64,000 nt of DNA, taken from positions 1 to 64,000 of the forward strand of contig JBEBYL010000001.1 of the NCBI GenBank assembly GCA_040391135.1, given 5' to 3'. The stretch is from G025836975 sp040391135. Its GTDB lineage: Bacteria; Pseudomonadota; Gammaproteobacteria; Burkholderiales; Burkholderiaceae_B. A program made the position numbers and the translations under genes. The stretch's first letter is position 1, and every line of letters starts with the position of its first letter. Of the stretch, positions 34,954 to 44,015 are shown piece after piece. The notes under the pieces were generated by a model. The model was not told the origin of the DNA. It did no database searches and saw nothing but the letters and a program-made list of their open reading frames with translations.

Positions 34954-36835
34954 GACCAAGGCCATGGGCAAACAGGCACATCCCGCCATCAAGGGGGCGG
35001 TGGGCTCCGCGCGCAACGGTGGCTTCGACTACTCCTTCGGGGCGGTATGTGTCGGCGGCGGGATGACACGCTTCCGGATATGGGCGCCAAGCGCCCGTCG
35101 GGTTTGCCTGGAACTCTCCAGCCAGGCTCCCCGGCCCATGAAGGCGTCCGGGCAAGGATTCCACGAACTCGTCTGCGCTTGCGCCCCGGGCACACGCTAT
35201 CGCTACCATATCGACGACGCCTTGCGCGTGCCCGACCCGGCTTCGCGTTTGCAGGACGGGGATATCCACGATGCCAGCATCGTCTCGGATACCAGCGCCT
35301 ATCCATGGCGCAATAATGACTGGCGTGGCCGGCCATGGAAGCAGACGGTGCTGTACGAAATTCATGTTGGCCTGGCTGGCGGCTTTCGCGGTGTGCAGGA
35401 GCGGCTGGCCGATCTGTCGGAACTGGGCATTACGGCCATCGAGCTCATGCCGATCGCCGACTTTCCGGGGCCGCGAAATTGGGGCTACGACGGCGTTCTG
35501 CCTTATGCGCCCGATTGCGCCTACGGCAGTCCCGACGATTTGCGGCTGCTCATCGATACGGCGCACTGCATGGGCCTACAGGTGTTCCTGGATGTCGTCT
35601 ATAACCATTTTGGTCCGGAAGGGAACTACCTGCCCAGCTATGCGCCTGAGTTTTTTCGGCAGGATCGGGCCACCCCGTGGGGTCCGGCGATCGACTTTGA
35701 CAGAAAGCAGGTGCGCTCCTTCTTTGCCGAGAATGCGCTGTACTGGTTGCGGGAATATCGATTCGACGGTTTGCGCCTGGATGCCGTGCATGCCATCTCC
35801 GATCCGGATTGGCTGCCGGAAATGGCCAGCTTCGTCCGCAGCCATCTGGACCCGGACCGCCATGTTCACCTGGTCCTGGAAAACGACAATAACGCGGCCA
35901 GCTTGTTAAGGAAGGGCTTCGACGCGCAGTGGAACGATGATGCTCACCATGTCCTGCACCGCATGCTGACGGGGGAAAGCCAGGGCTATTACGCCGCCTA
36001 TGGCCAAGACGGCGCAAGCGAACTGGGCCGCTGCCTGAGTGAGGGCTTCCTGTACCAGGGGCAGGCCAGTGTGTGGCGTGGCGGCCAGCCACGCGGCGAA
36101 TCCAGCGCCGGTCTTTCGCCTTCCGCTTTCGTATTTTTTCTGCAGAACCACGATCAAATCGGCAACCGGGCTTGCGGCGAGCGTCTGTTGGCACTATGCA
36201 GCAAGAAACCGGAAGCCCTGCGGGCTGCCATTGCCCTGCAGCTGCTGACACCGCACATTCCCTTGATCTTCATGGGTGAAGAGTATGGATCGACGGCGCC
36301 ATTTCTTTATTTCACCAGCTTCAAGGATCCAGCGCTGGCCAAGGCGGTGCGCGACGGGCGGCGCAATGAGTTTGCCGCTTTTCCGGCATTCTCCGATCCC
36401 CGCGCAAGAGACCGCATACCGGATCCCAATGACGAGGATACCTGGAAGCAATCCAGGGCTTTGTCCGGCGTGCAGCATGCGCAGGGTAAAAAATGGCGCG
36501 AGGGATACGGGGCGCTGTTGGCGGCGCGCCATGAATTCGTCAGCCCTTATCTGGAAGGAGCGGAGAGCTTGCCGCCCAGGATAGCCGGGCCGATGGCGGT
36601 GGTGGCGGCGTGGCGGCTGGGCGACGGCAGGCTGCTGCGCATCTATTGCAATCTGTCGACGCACGAGCTAATCCTGGAACAGGGCATGTCGGAAGAAGAG
36701 CGGGTTTTCTACGCGGTGGGCGATCATGCCGACCATGCCTTGCGGGAGGGGCGCATGGCCGCCTGCAGCACCGTCGCAACGGTGGGCCCGGGCATGGGCC
36801 ATGAGGCCGGTCAGAAACAGGGGGCGGGGGCGTGA
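34946..36835 (+). CDS. treZ: Maltooligosyltrehalose trehalohydrolase
   Basis: Releases free trehalose from the maltooligosyltrehalose made by TreY. 629 residues, GH13_10. An N-terminal CBM48-type domain (TRFRIWAPSARRVCLEL) precedes the barrel; nucleophile D279 in GLRLDAVHAISD, acid/base E312 in LVLENDNNAA and FFLQNHDQIGNRA carries the third carboxylate. The ATG at 34946 is preferred (GGAG seven bases upstream, 8-base overlap with glgX); ATG 34964 is possible. Overlaps malQ by 4 bases. Confidence 0.94.
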   Translation: MLRTKAMGKQAHPAIKGAVGSARNGGFDYSFGAVCVGGGMTRFRIWAPSARRVCLELSSQAPRPMKASGQGFHELVCACAPGTRYRYHIDDALRVPDPASRLQDGDIHDASIVSDTSAYPWRNNDWRGRPWKQTVLYEIHVGLAGGFRGVQERLADLSELGITAIELMPIADFPGPRNWGYDGVLPYAPDCAYGSPDDLRLLIDTAHCMGLQVFLDVVYNHFGPEGNYLPSYAPEFFRQDRATPWGPAIDFDRKQVRSFFAENALYWLREYRFDGLRLDAVHAISDPDWLPEMASFVRSHLDPDRHVHLVLENDNNAASLLRKGFDAQWNDDAHHVLHRMLTGESQGYYAAYGQDGASELGRCLSEGFLYQGQASVWRGGQPRGESSAGLSPSAFVFFLQNHDQIGNRACGERLLALCSKKPEALRAAIALQLLTPHIPLIFMGEEYGSTAPFLYFTSFKDPALAKAVRDGRRNEFAAFPAFSDPRARDRIPDPNDEDTWKQSRALSGVQHAQGKKWREGYGALLAARHEFVSPYLEGAESLPPRIAGPMAVVAAWRLGDGRLLRIYCNLSTHELILEQGMSEEERVFYAVGDHADHALREGRMAACSTVATVGPGMGHEAGQKQGAGA

Positions 36836-38949
36836 ACGATTCCAAGGGCGGCGATGCCGCGCTGCTTGCGCTGGCACACGCGGCGGGGCTGGATACGCAA
36901 TGGATCGATGCCTTTGGCCAGCGGCATCAGGTGCGTGATGAAATCCTGCGGAGAATGCTGGGCGCACTCGAACTGCCTTGCGGCTGCCCCGCTCAGATCA
37001 GTGAAAGCCGGCACTGGCTGGAGCACGGGGCGCAGCAGGCCGGCGCCCGCATGGTCGTCGCGCAGGCGGACGAGGCGCCCGTGTTTCCGCATAGAGGCCC
37101 AACGGCTTATCAGATGGCGCTGGACGGAGGCGGACAATGCAGCGGCTCGGCGGAGCACATTGGGAATGGCATGGTGCGGATCGCACCGGTAAACCGCCCG
37201 GGCTATCACGGTTTATCTATCGGCGGCGTTGAGCGAGTGCTCGCTGTAAGTCCGCAGCGTTGCCCGTCGGTCGAGGCCCTGGCCGGCCGCCGAGGCCGTC
37301 ATTGGGGCGTGGCGGCACAGGTATATAGCCTGCGCGGCCGGCCTGCCGGCCATTATTCACTGCTTGCCCGATTGGCGGAACATGCAGGCGGGCAGGGTGC
37401 CGCAGCCGTGGCCATCAGCCCGGTCCACGCCATGTTCAGTGCGGCTCCGCAGCGGTTCAGTCCCTATTCGCCATCCAGCCGGTTGTTCCTGAATGCGGCA
37501 TATATCGATCCAGCGCATGTCCTGGGCGGGAGTGCCTTTCGACAGGCTTTGGATCAGAACGAGCCGGAAGACGGATACCGCATGGATGGGCACGCCTTGC
37601 ACATTGATTGGCCGCGAATGCTGCCGCGGCGCCTTCGGCTGCTCAGGCGCATGCATGATAATTTCCGCAGGCGCGGCAGCCAGGCGCTGCTTGAAGAGCT
37701 GGAAGCGTTTTCCCGGGAAGGCGGCGAGGCGCTGGAGAGCCATGCGCGATTCGAGGCGCTGCATGGCGCTCATATTGCCGACTTGGGAGCGGAAAGCGGC
37801 TGGCAAGACTGGCCCGAAGATTTTCGCGATCCCTCCGGCCCGGCTCTGCGCACCTATGCGGCCGCGCATGAAAACGAAGTCCATTTCCATATATTCCTGC
37901 AGTGGCTTGCGCACAAAGGCATGCAGGATGCCCAGCGCAGCGCTCGCGTTGCGGGCATGCCCATAGGCTTGATTACCGACCTGGCCATAGGCACCGACCC
38001 GCGCGGCAGTCACGCATGGAGCCGGCAGAAGGAGATACTGGCGGGTGTGTCGGTCGGCGCGCCGCCCGATTTGTATCAGGCAATGGGCCAGGACTGGGGC
38101 TTGACCGCCATGTCGCCGCGCGCTCTGCGCGATACCGGTTACGCGGCTTTCATCGAGATTCTGCGCGCCGCATTCCGATATGCGGGCGGCGTCAGGGTCG
38201 ACCACATACTGGGTATGGCACGCATGTGGCTTGTCGCGCAAGGGGAGTCTCCCGTCGATGGCGCCTATCTGCGCTATCCGCTGGAGGACATGCTGCGCCT
38301 GCTGACCCTGGAGGCATGGCGGCATCAGGCGATTGTCGTGGGTGAAAACCTGGGCACCGTGCCCGAAGGCTTCAACGAACGCTTGCAGGCGAAAAACATG
38401 CTGGGCATGAGCGTACTGTGGTTCCAGCAGGATCGCCAAGCGGGCGGGGATGAAGAGCCCGCCCCGTTTACTTTCCCCTCGCAATGGCCATCCTGGACGA
38501 TGGCCATGCCCACGACGCACGATCTGCCCACGATAACGGGCTGGTGGCGTGGGCGTGACCTGTACTGGCGCGAGCGGCTGGGCGAGGCGCCGGAGCATGA
38601 ACAATGGTCGGGAGCCGCGCAATGGCGCGAAAGCGAGAAAAAAGCCTTGTGGAACGCCATGCGGGCGGCCGGCTGTCTTCCGCTCGCAGCCGCGGACCCG
38701 CCGGCCGAGGCGCCGCGCGACGCCGTCCTGGGCTTTGTCGCCAGTGCGCCCAGCCCACTGGTCATGGTGTCGCTGGAAGACCTGCTGGGCATGGAGGATC
38801 AGCCGAATCTTCCCGGCCATACCGGCATCGGCGCAGCGGCTCATCCCAATTGGATACAAGCCCTGCCCATGAGCGTGGACCAGATATTCGCCGATAGAGG
38901 CGTAGCGTCCAGCATTGCCGCGATACGCCGGGCAAGGGGCGAGGCATGA
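36832..38949 (+). CDS. malQ: 4-alpha-glucanotransferase
   Basis: GH77 enzyme that moves alpha-1,4-glucan segments between maltooligosaccharides and releases glucose, recycling short chains left by TreY/TreZ and GlgX. 705 residues, with an N-terminal extension typical of proteobacterial MalQ. Nucleophile D457 in GVRVDHILGMARMW, acid/base E505 in VVGENLGTVPEGF and the third carboxylate in TTHDLPTITGWW. Starts with GTG overlapping the treZ stop (GTGA) behind a GGGGG-rich ribosome site. Confidence 0.95.
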   Translation: MNDSKGGDAALLALAHAAGLDTQWIDAFGQRHQVRDEILRRMLGALELPCGCPAQISESRHWLEHGAQQAGARMVVAQADEAPVFPHRGPTAYQMALDGGGQCSGSAEHIGNGMVRIAPVNRPGYHGLSIGGVERVLAVSPQRCPSVEALAGRRGRHWGVAAQVYSLRGRPAGHYSLLARLAEHAGGQGAAAVAISPVHAMFSAAPQRFSPYSPSSRLFLNAAYIDPAHVLGGSAFRQALDQNEPEDGYRMDGHALHIDWPRMLPRRLRLLRRMHDNFRRRGSQALLEELEAFSREGGEALESHARFEALHGAHIADLGAESGWQDWPEDFRDPSGPALRTYAAAHENEVHFHIFLQWLAHKGMQDAQRSARVAGMPIGLITDLAIGTDPRGSHAWSRQKEILAGVSVGAPPDLYQAMGQDWGLTAMSPRALRDTGYAAFIEILRAAFRYAGGVRVDHILGMARMWLVAQGESPVDGAYLRYPLEDMLRLLTLEAWRHQAIVVGENLGTVPEGFNERLQAKNMLGMSVLWFQQDRQAGGDEEPAPFTFPSQWPSWTMAMPTTHDLPTITGWWRGRDLYWRERLGEAPEHEQWSGAAQWRESEKKALWNAMRAAGCLPLAAADPPAEAPRDAVLGFVASAPSPLVMVSLEDLLGMEDQPNLPGHTGIGAAAHPNWIQALPMSVDQIFADRGVASSIAAIRRARGEA

Positions 38950-41630
38950 GTGTCCCGCGCGCCACTGTTCGCCTGCAACTGCATGGCGGCTTCACCCTGA
39001 ATGATGCGCGAGTCCAGGTGCCCTATTACGCGGAACTGGGCATCAGCCATTTCTATATTTCCCCCATCACGCAGGCGCGGCCTGGCTCCACGCACGGCTA
39101 CGATGTCATCGATCATTCGGCCGTGAATCCCGAGCTGGGGGGCGAGCCGGCGCTGGCGGCGCTGTCCCAAGCCCTGCGGGCCCATGGCATGGGGCTGATT
39201 CTTGATATCGTGCCCAATCATATGGCAGCCCATCCCGGCAATGCATGGTGGTGGGATGTGCTGCGCCTGGGCGCCGCCAGTCCGTATGCGCGCTGGTTCG
39301 ATATCGACTGGCAGTCCGCCGATACGGCCTTGCGCGGCAAGGTATTGGCGCCTTTCCTGCCCGAGCCTTACGGAAGCTGCCTGAGCAAGGGCGATATTGA
39401 ATTGGTCTTCGACGAGCGGAGCTCCGCGGCGGAGATTCAGGCTTGCGGCATGCGCTATCCGATCGCTCCCGATACCCTGCGGCTTGCGGGCATGGACGCC
39501 TCGGCGGCGCGCAGGCATTACGATGGCAGGCATGCGGATGGACGCCAGCGCTTGCACGCTCTTCTGGAGCGACAGCACTATCGCCTGGCATGGTGGCGCT
39601 GCGCCGCCGATTGCATCAACTGGCGTCGATTCTTCGAGATAAACGAACTGATAGGCGTATGCGTGGAACGGCCGGAAGTGTTCGAGGCCGTCCATGCGCT
39701 GCCATTGCGCCTTTATGCCGAGGGCTGGGTGGATGGCTTGCGCATCGACCATGTCGATGGCTTGGCACGGCCTTTGGAGTATTGCCGCGAGTTGCGCGCC
39801 GCGCTCGATGCGCGCAGTCCGCTGCGGCCGAACGGGCTCGCGGACGACCGGCCATGGCTGATTGTGGAAAAGATTCTGGCGCCCGATGAGGTTTTAGGAG
39901 AAGACTGGCATGTGGACGGCAGCAGCGGTTATGACTTCATGGATCAAGCCGGCGCCGTGCTGCACGATCCGGCGGGAGAAACCGCGCTCTGGCGAGAGTG
40001 GAACGATATCGTCGGCGACGAGCGTCCGGCGCGGGACTATGTGACAGAGGCGCGATGCCTGATGCTGCGGCGGCACTTCGTGGCCGAGCGCAAGGGCTTG
40101 CTGAAGGTATTGTCCAGCCTTGCGCAGGCTGGCATGGATTCCAGGGACTGGACCACCGAGGCGCTGGGACGCATGTTGGACGAACTGCTGATCGCCTTTC
40201 CGGTGTATCGCAGCTATGCCGGCGAGAATGGCAGGAACGAATCCGACGCCCGTCTGCTGGCATCGCTGGTGGAGCAACTGAAGCGCCGATTGGCGCTGGA
40301 CGAAAATGAATGCCGCTTGCTACGCTGGCTGGACAACTGCCTGGGGGGTGTTGCGCTTTCGACGGACGATGCCGTGCCCGGCGTATCGCCGCGCGTGCTG
40401 CAGCGCGAAGCCGTTCGGCGATTCCAACAGCTGACGCCGCCCCTGGCGGCAAAGTCCGTCGAAGATACCGCCTTCTATCGCTTTGGTCGGCTGATTTCGC
40501 GCAATGAGGTCGGTTCCGACCCTGATGTGTTTTCAATTTCGCCGGATGCCTTTCATCGGTGCAATGCCTGGCGGGCCGACCATGCGCCGCATTCCCTGTT
40601 GGCGACGGCCACGCACGATCACAAGCGCGGAGAGGATGTGCGGGCGCGGCTGGCCGTCGTCAGTGAAATTCCGGAAGCGTGGGCGGCGGCCAGCCGTCGA
40701 TGGATGCATTGGCCTGGAGCCGTTCCCGTACCGGGCTCCGCTACAGGCATGGCGCAACGCTACATGCTGTTCCAGACCATGGTGGGAGCCTGGCCGGTTG
40801 AGCTGGATGCGGGTGACGAGGCGGATATGGGCCGCTATGTGCGGCGCCTGGGGGAATGGCAGGTCAAGGCAATGCGCGAGGCCAAGCTGGATTCAAGCTG
40901 GTTCGAACCGAATCTGGCGCACGAGAAGGCCGCTCTGGCATTCCTGGATAGCCTGCTTCCAGGCAAGGCGCAACACGCTTTGTTATGCGACATCGCCGAC
41001 TTTGCCAAACGGCTGGCGCCGGCGGGTGCCGTCAACAGCCTGGCGCAACTGGTATTGCGGACGATGTCGCCCGGTGTGCCGGATTTGTACCAGGGGACTG
41101 AGTTCTGGGATTTCAGCCTGGTGGATCCAGACAACCGCCGTCCGGTCGATTACGCGCGCCGGCACGCCGCCCTGCAAGCCCTTAAAGGCGGCCCATCCGA
41201 TATTTGCCTGATGCTGCCGGACTGGAAAACAGGGCATATCAAGCAGGCCTTGCTGGCGCGCTTGCTGGAAGTGCGGCGCCAGTTTCCACAGGTTTTTTCG
41301 TCGGGAAAATATATTCCGCTGCCGGTGCAGGGAGCGCGCCACGCGCATGTGCTGGCCTTCATGCTTTGCAGCGGAGGACACCATGTATTCGTGCTGGCGC
41401 CGCGCCTGGTGTCGGGCGGCGTCGATATGGCTTCCGGCCGCGGCTTGCCGGCGATAGCGCCGGACTTCTGGGAAGAGACGGCGCTGGTGCTGCCGCGCCG
41501 CTATCTGGGCGCTGCGCTGCGCGATGTTTTTCGGGGGCGCGCCATACGCGGCTGCCCCGACGGCACCTTAAGGCTGGCCGGCGTACTGTCCGGCCTGCCT
41601 GTCGCGGTGCTGGTGCCCGATCAGGGGTAG
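38946..41630 (+). CDS. treY: Maltooligosyltrehalose synthase
   Basis: Rearranges the reducing-end alpha-1,4 bond of maltooligosaccharides to alpha,alpha-1,1, giving maltooligosyltrehalose. 894 residues, GH13_26. LQLHGGFTLNDARVQVPYYA and SPITQARPGSTHGYDV open the barrel; D268 in GLRIDHVDGL and E308 in WLIVEKILAPDE are the catalytic pair; the final barrel motif ATATHDHKRGEDVRARL is present. Last gene of the operon. ATGA overlap with malQ; its 3' end overlaps the convergent gdh gene by 10 bases. Confidence 0.95.
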   Translation: MSVPRATVRLQLHGGFTLNDARVQVPYYAELGISHFYISPITQARPGSTHGYDVIDHSAVNPELGGEPALAALSQALRAHGMGLILDIVPNHMAAHPGNAWWWDVLRLGAASPYARWFDIDWQSADTALRGKVLAPFLPEPYGSCLSKGDIELVFDERSSAAEIQACGMRYPIAPDTLRLAGMDASAARRHYDGRHADGRQRLHALLERQHYRLAWWRCAADCINWRRFFEINELIGVCVERPEVFEAVHALPLRLYAEGWVDGLRIDHVDGLARPLEYCRELRAALDARSPLRPNGLADDRPWLIVEKILAPDEVLGEDWHVDGSSGYDFMDQAGAVLHDPAGETALWREWNDIVGDERPARDYVTEARCLMLRRHFVAERKGLLKVLSSLAQAGMDSRDWTTEALGRMLDELLIAFPVYRSYAGENGRNESDARLLASLVEQLKRRLALDENECRLLRWLDNCLGGVALSTDDAVPGVSPRVLQREAVRRFQQLTPPLAAKSVEDTAFYRFGRLISRNEVGSDPDVFSISPDAFHRCNAWRADHAPHSLLATATHDHKRGEDVRARLAVVSEIPEAWAAASRRWMHWPGAVPVPGSATGMAQRYMLFQTMVGAWPVELDAGDEADMGRYVRRLGEWQVKAMREAKLDSSWFEPNLAHEKAALAFLDSLLPGKAQHALLCDIADFAKRLAPAGAVNSLAQLVLRTMSPGVPDLYQGTEFWDFSLVDPDNRRPVDYARRHAALQALKGGPSDICLMLPDWKTGHIKQALLARLLEVRRQFPQVFSSGKYIPLPVQGARHAHVLAFMLCSGGHHVFVLAPRLVSGGVDMASGRGLPAIAPDFWEETALVLPRRYLGAALRDVFRGRAIRGCPDGTLRLAGVLSGLPVAVLVPDQG

Positions 41631-42910
41631 AGCCCACGCACCTCGCGCGATTCCAGGATACGGGTGCAGGCCGTGATGAAGGCGGCTGTGCGCTGGCTGA
41701 CCTGGTGCTCTTTGGCCACGGCGGACACCGACGAGTAGGCGGCTCGCATCATGGCTTCCAGGCGATGATTGATTTCGGGCTCGGTCCAGTAAAAGCTGGA
41801 GAAGTCCTGGACCCATTCGAAATAGCTGACCGTGACGCCGCCCGCGTTGGCCAGCACGTCGGGCACGATAAGGGTGCCGTTCGATGTCAGGATGTCGTCG
41901 GCCTCTGGCGTGGTCGGCCCGTTGGCGCCTTCGATAACAATTTTGGCTCGCACCGAGTTGGCGTTATGTTCGTTCAACTGGCCTTCCAGCGCGGCCGGGA
42001 TCAGTAGCTCGGTTTCCAGCGCCCAGAATTCGGCCGGCGTCAGGTTCTCGGCCTCGGGGGCGCCGGCAATGCCGCCATGCTCTTCCGAATGCTTCAGCAG
42101 GGCCAGCACGTTCAGGCCGTTGGCATTGTGCAGGCAGCCCGTATGGTCCTGGATGGCGATGACCTTGGCGCCGGCTTCATAGAACAGCCGGGCGGCGGTG
42201 CCGCCCACATTGCCGAAGCCCTGTATGACGACCCGGGCGCCTTCGATGGGCACGCCGGCGTCGCGCGCCGCCTCGCAGCCCACAACATATACCCCCCGGC
42301 CGGTGGCTTCGACGCGGCCCAGGCTGCCGCCCAATGAGACGGGCTTGCCGGTGACGACGCCGGTGGTCGTGGCGCCTTCGTTCATGGAATACGTGTCCAT
42401 CATCCAGGCCATGGTTTGCGCATTGGTGTTGACATCCGGCGCGGGTATGTCTTTGTGCGGTCCGATGATCACGCCGATTTCGCTGGTGTAGCGGCGCGTG
42501 ATGCGTTCAAGCTCGCCCCGCGAATAATTGCGCGGATCGATGCGTATGCCCCCTTTTGCGCCGCCGAAAGGCAGGTTCACCGCCGCGGTCTTGACCGACA
42601 TCCAGGCCGCCAGCGCCATGACTTCGGACAGGGTGACGTCCTGGTGGAAGCGCACGCCCCCCTTGCCCGGGCCGCGCGTGGTGTTGTGCTGCACCCGATA
42701 CCCTTCGAAGTGGGCGATGGTGCCATTGTCCAGTTCGACAGGCACATCGACAATGAGCGAGCGTTTTGGGCGTTTCAGGGTTTCGACCCATTTGGCAAGT
42801 TTGCCCAGGTAGGGGGTAACGCGCTCGACTTGCTCCAGATAGATGCCCCAGGGACCCAGGTCGTTGGAATTCAGGTAAGAGGGAAGAGCATGCGTCGGGT
42901 GTTCTGACAT
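41621..42910 (-). CDS. gdhA: Glutamate dehydrogenase (hexameric, NAD/NADP)
   Basis: Interconverts glutamate and 2-oxoglutarate plus ammonia. 429 residues. The substrate-site lysines lie in GPGKGGVRFHQDV and the family signature LPFGGAKGGIRIDPR, and the nucleotide-binding motif is GFGNVGGTAARL. The sequence looks like the NAD-type catabolic family found in many beta-proteobacteria, but cofactor choice cannot be settled here. Transcribed leftward, convergent with treY and divergent from cysH. The upstream region has an inverted repeat at 43003-43038. Confidence 0.94.
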   Translation of the reverse strand: MSEHPTHALPSYLNSNDLGPWGIYLEQVERVTPYLGKLAKWVETLKRPKRSLIVDVPVELDNGTIAHFEGYRVQHNTTRGPGKGGVRFHQDVTLSEVMALAAWMSVKTAAVNLPFGGAKGGIRIDPRNYSRGELERITRRYTSEIGVIIGPHKDIPAPDVNTNAQTMAWMMDTYSMNEGATTTGVVTGKPVSLGGSLGRVEATGRGVYVVGCEAARDAGVPIEGARVVIQGFGNVGGTAARLFYEAGAKVIAIQDHTGCLHNANGLNVLALLKHSEEHGGIAGAPEAENLTPAEFWALETELLIPAALEGQLNEHNANSVRAKIVIEGANGPTTPEADDILTSNGTLIVPDVLANAGGVTVSYFEWVQDFSSFYWTEPEINHRLEAMMRAAYSSVSAVAKEHQVSQRTAAFITACTRILESREVRGLYP

Positions 42911-43002
42911 GATGTGGACCTTAGCGTAAAGAAGAAAGCGAACTGGAATGCGCCAGGCTCCGCCCGGCCGAATGCGGTTATTTTAGAGCGAGAGCTTACT
43001 AC

Positions 43003-43038
43003 GTCCCCGATTAATAGTTAATTCAATTAATTGGGGAC
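43003..43038. promoter_or_regulatory. 13-bp inverted repeat in the gdhA-cysH intergenic region
   Basis: Bases 43003-43015 (GTCCCCGATTAAT) pair with 43026-43038 with one G-T mismatch; the spacer is 10 AT-rich bases. No T-run follows on either strand, so an operator is more likely than a terminator. It lies about 95 bp upstream of the gdhA start. The rest of 42911-43284 holds no convincing gene; an 85-codon rightward frame there starts inside this repeat and is rejected. Confidence 0.4.
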
Positions 43039-43172
43039 GCATCTAATGCGCCGGCTCGTCATCTTCGCCGCCGGTCCTGCTGATTGTGCTACCGGATCGC
43101 GTCCGAGGCAAGGCGCCGCGGGGCCCGGCATGAGCTTATGTCCATTTCTATTAATGGCTGCTGGTGATAACT

Positions 43173-43187
43173 ACTTAACCATTAAGT
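43173..43187. promoter_or_regulatory. Palindrome ACTTAA-N3-TTAAGT upstream of cysH
   Basis: Perfect 6-bp arms (43173-43178 and 43182-43187) around CCA, in an AT-rich patch about 100 bp upstream of the cysH ATG. Position and base composition suit a regulator or promoter site of the sulfur operon; CysB or a related LysR-type regulator is a guess. Confidence 0.3.
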
Positions 43188-43284
43188 CGTTCCAAAGCGG
43201 GCGCGGCCGGGTCAGACTGTCATCTTTGCCTGTGGCGGGCCCCGGACTGCGGGGCGGCGCGGCGGGCGTCAGTGCGAGCGAACC

Positions 43285-44004
43285 ATGAGCGCAGTTTCTA
43301 CTTCTATGCCCGGACCGTCATTGGCAAGCCCATGGGCCGTATTGCATGCCGTCCTGGAAAACATTGCCGATACGCACCCGGATGCGGTGTTTGCCTCGTC
43401 CCTGGGCGCCGAGGACATGGTCCTGACGCATGCCATCCACAGCGCGGGCCTGCCCATCCAGATATTTACGCTGGACACAGGCCGCCTGCATGCGGAAACA
43501 CTGTCATTGATACCGCTCATCGAGGACCGGTATGGCGTCGAGGTAAGGCGTATCCGGCCGGACCCCGCGGCAATCAAGGCGCATGTCGACGCCCACGGCG
43601 CCTATGCCTTCTACGAAAGCATGGAATTGCGCAAGGAATGCTGCGCCATACGAAAAGTGGAGCCGCTGCGTCGCGCCCTTCAAGGGCATTCCGCATGGCT
43701 GACGGGTCAGCGCCGTTCCCAATCGCAGACCCGGACAGAACTGCCGGCGTCGGAGTTCGATCCGGTTTTCGGATTATGGAAGTACAACCCGCTAGCGTCC
43801 TGGACGCAGGTAGCGGTATGGGACGCCATCAGGCAGTTTGAAATCCCCTACAACCCTTTGCACGACCAGGGCTATCCGTCGATAGGCTGCGAACCTTGTA
43901 CCCGGGCGGTGCGCAAGGGCGAGGACGAGCGGGCCGGGCGCTGGTGGTGGGAGCAGACGCAATCCAGGGAATGCGGCCTGCATGCGGGCAATTTGAAAGA
44001 TTGA
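43285..44004 (+). CDS. cysH: Adenylyl-sulfate (APS) reductase
   Basis: Reduces adenylyl sulfate to sulfite. 239 residues. PAPS-reductase fold with SSLGAEDMVLTHAI and LDTGRLHAETL near the N-terminus. The four cysteines in KECCAIRK and GCEPCTRA are those that hold a 4Fe-4S cluster in APS reductases and are absent from E. coli-type PAPS reductases, so APS is the expected substrate; the absence of cysC in this operon fits. The catalytic cysteine is in ECGLHAG near the C-terminus. Twelve bases separate it from cysD. Confidence 0.94.
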   Translation: MSAVSTSMPGPSLASPWAVLHAVLENIADTHPDAVFASSLGAEDMVLTHAIHSAGLPIQIFTLDTGRLHAETLSLIPLIEDRYGVEVRRIRPDPAAIKAHVDAHGAYAFYESMELRKECCAIRKVEPLRRALQGHSAWLTGQRRSQSQTRTELPASEFDPVFGLWKYNPLASWTQVAVWDAIRQFEIPYNPLHDQGYPSIGCEPCTRAVRKGEDERAGRWWWEQTQSRECGLHAGNLKD

Positions 44005-44015
44005 AAAGGAAAACC

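Noticed and set aside
41621..41630. Overlap of treY and gdhA as evidence for a frameshift
   Set aside because: Both proteins have normal family length and C-termini, so the 10-base convergent overlap is ordinary packing.
43031..43288. 85-codon rightward frame before cysH
   Set aside because: Starts at a TTG inside an inverted repeat, has no ribosome site and a composition unlike a protein; treated as regulatory DNA.
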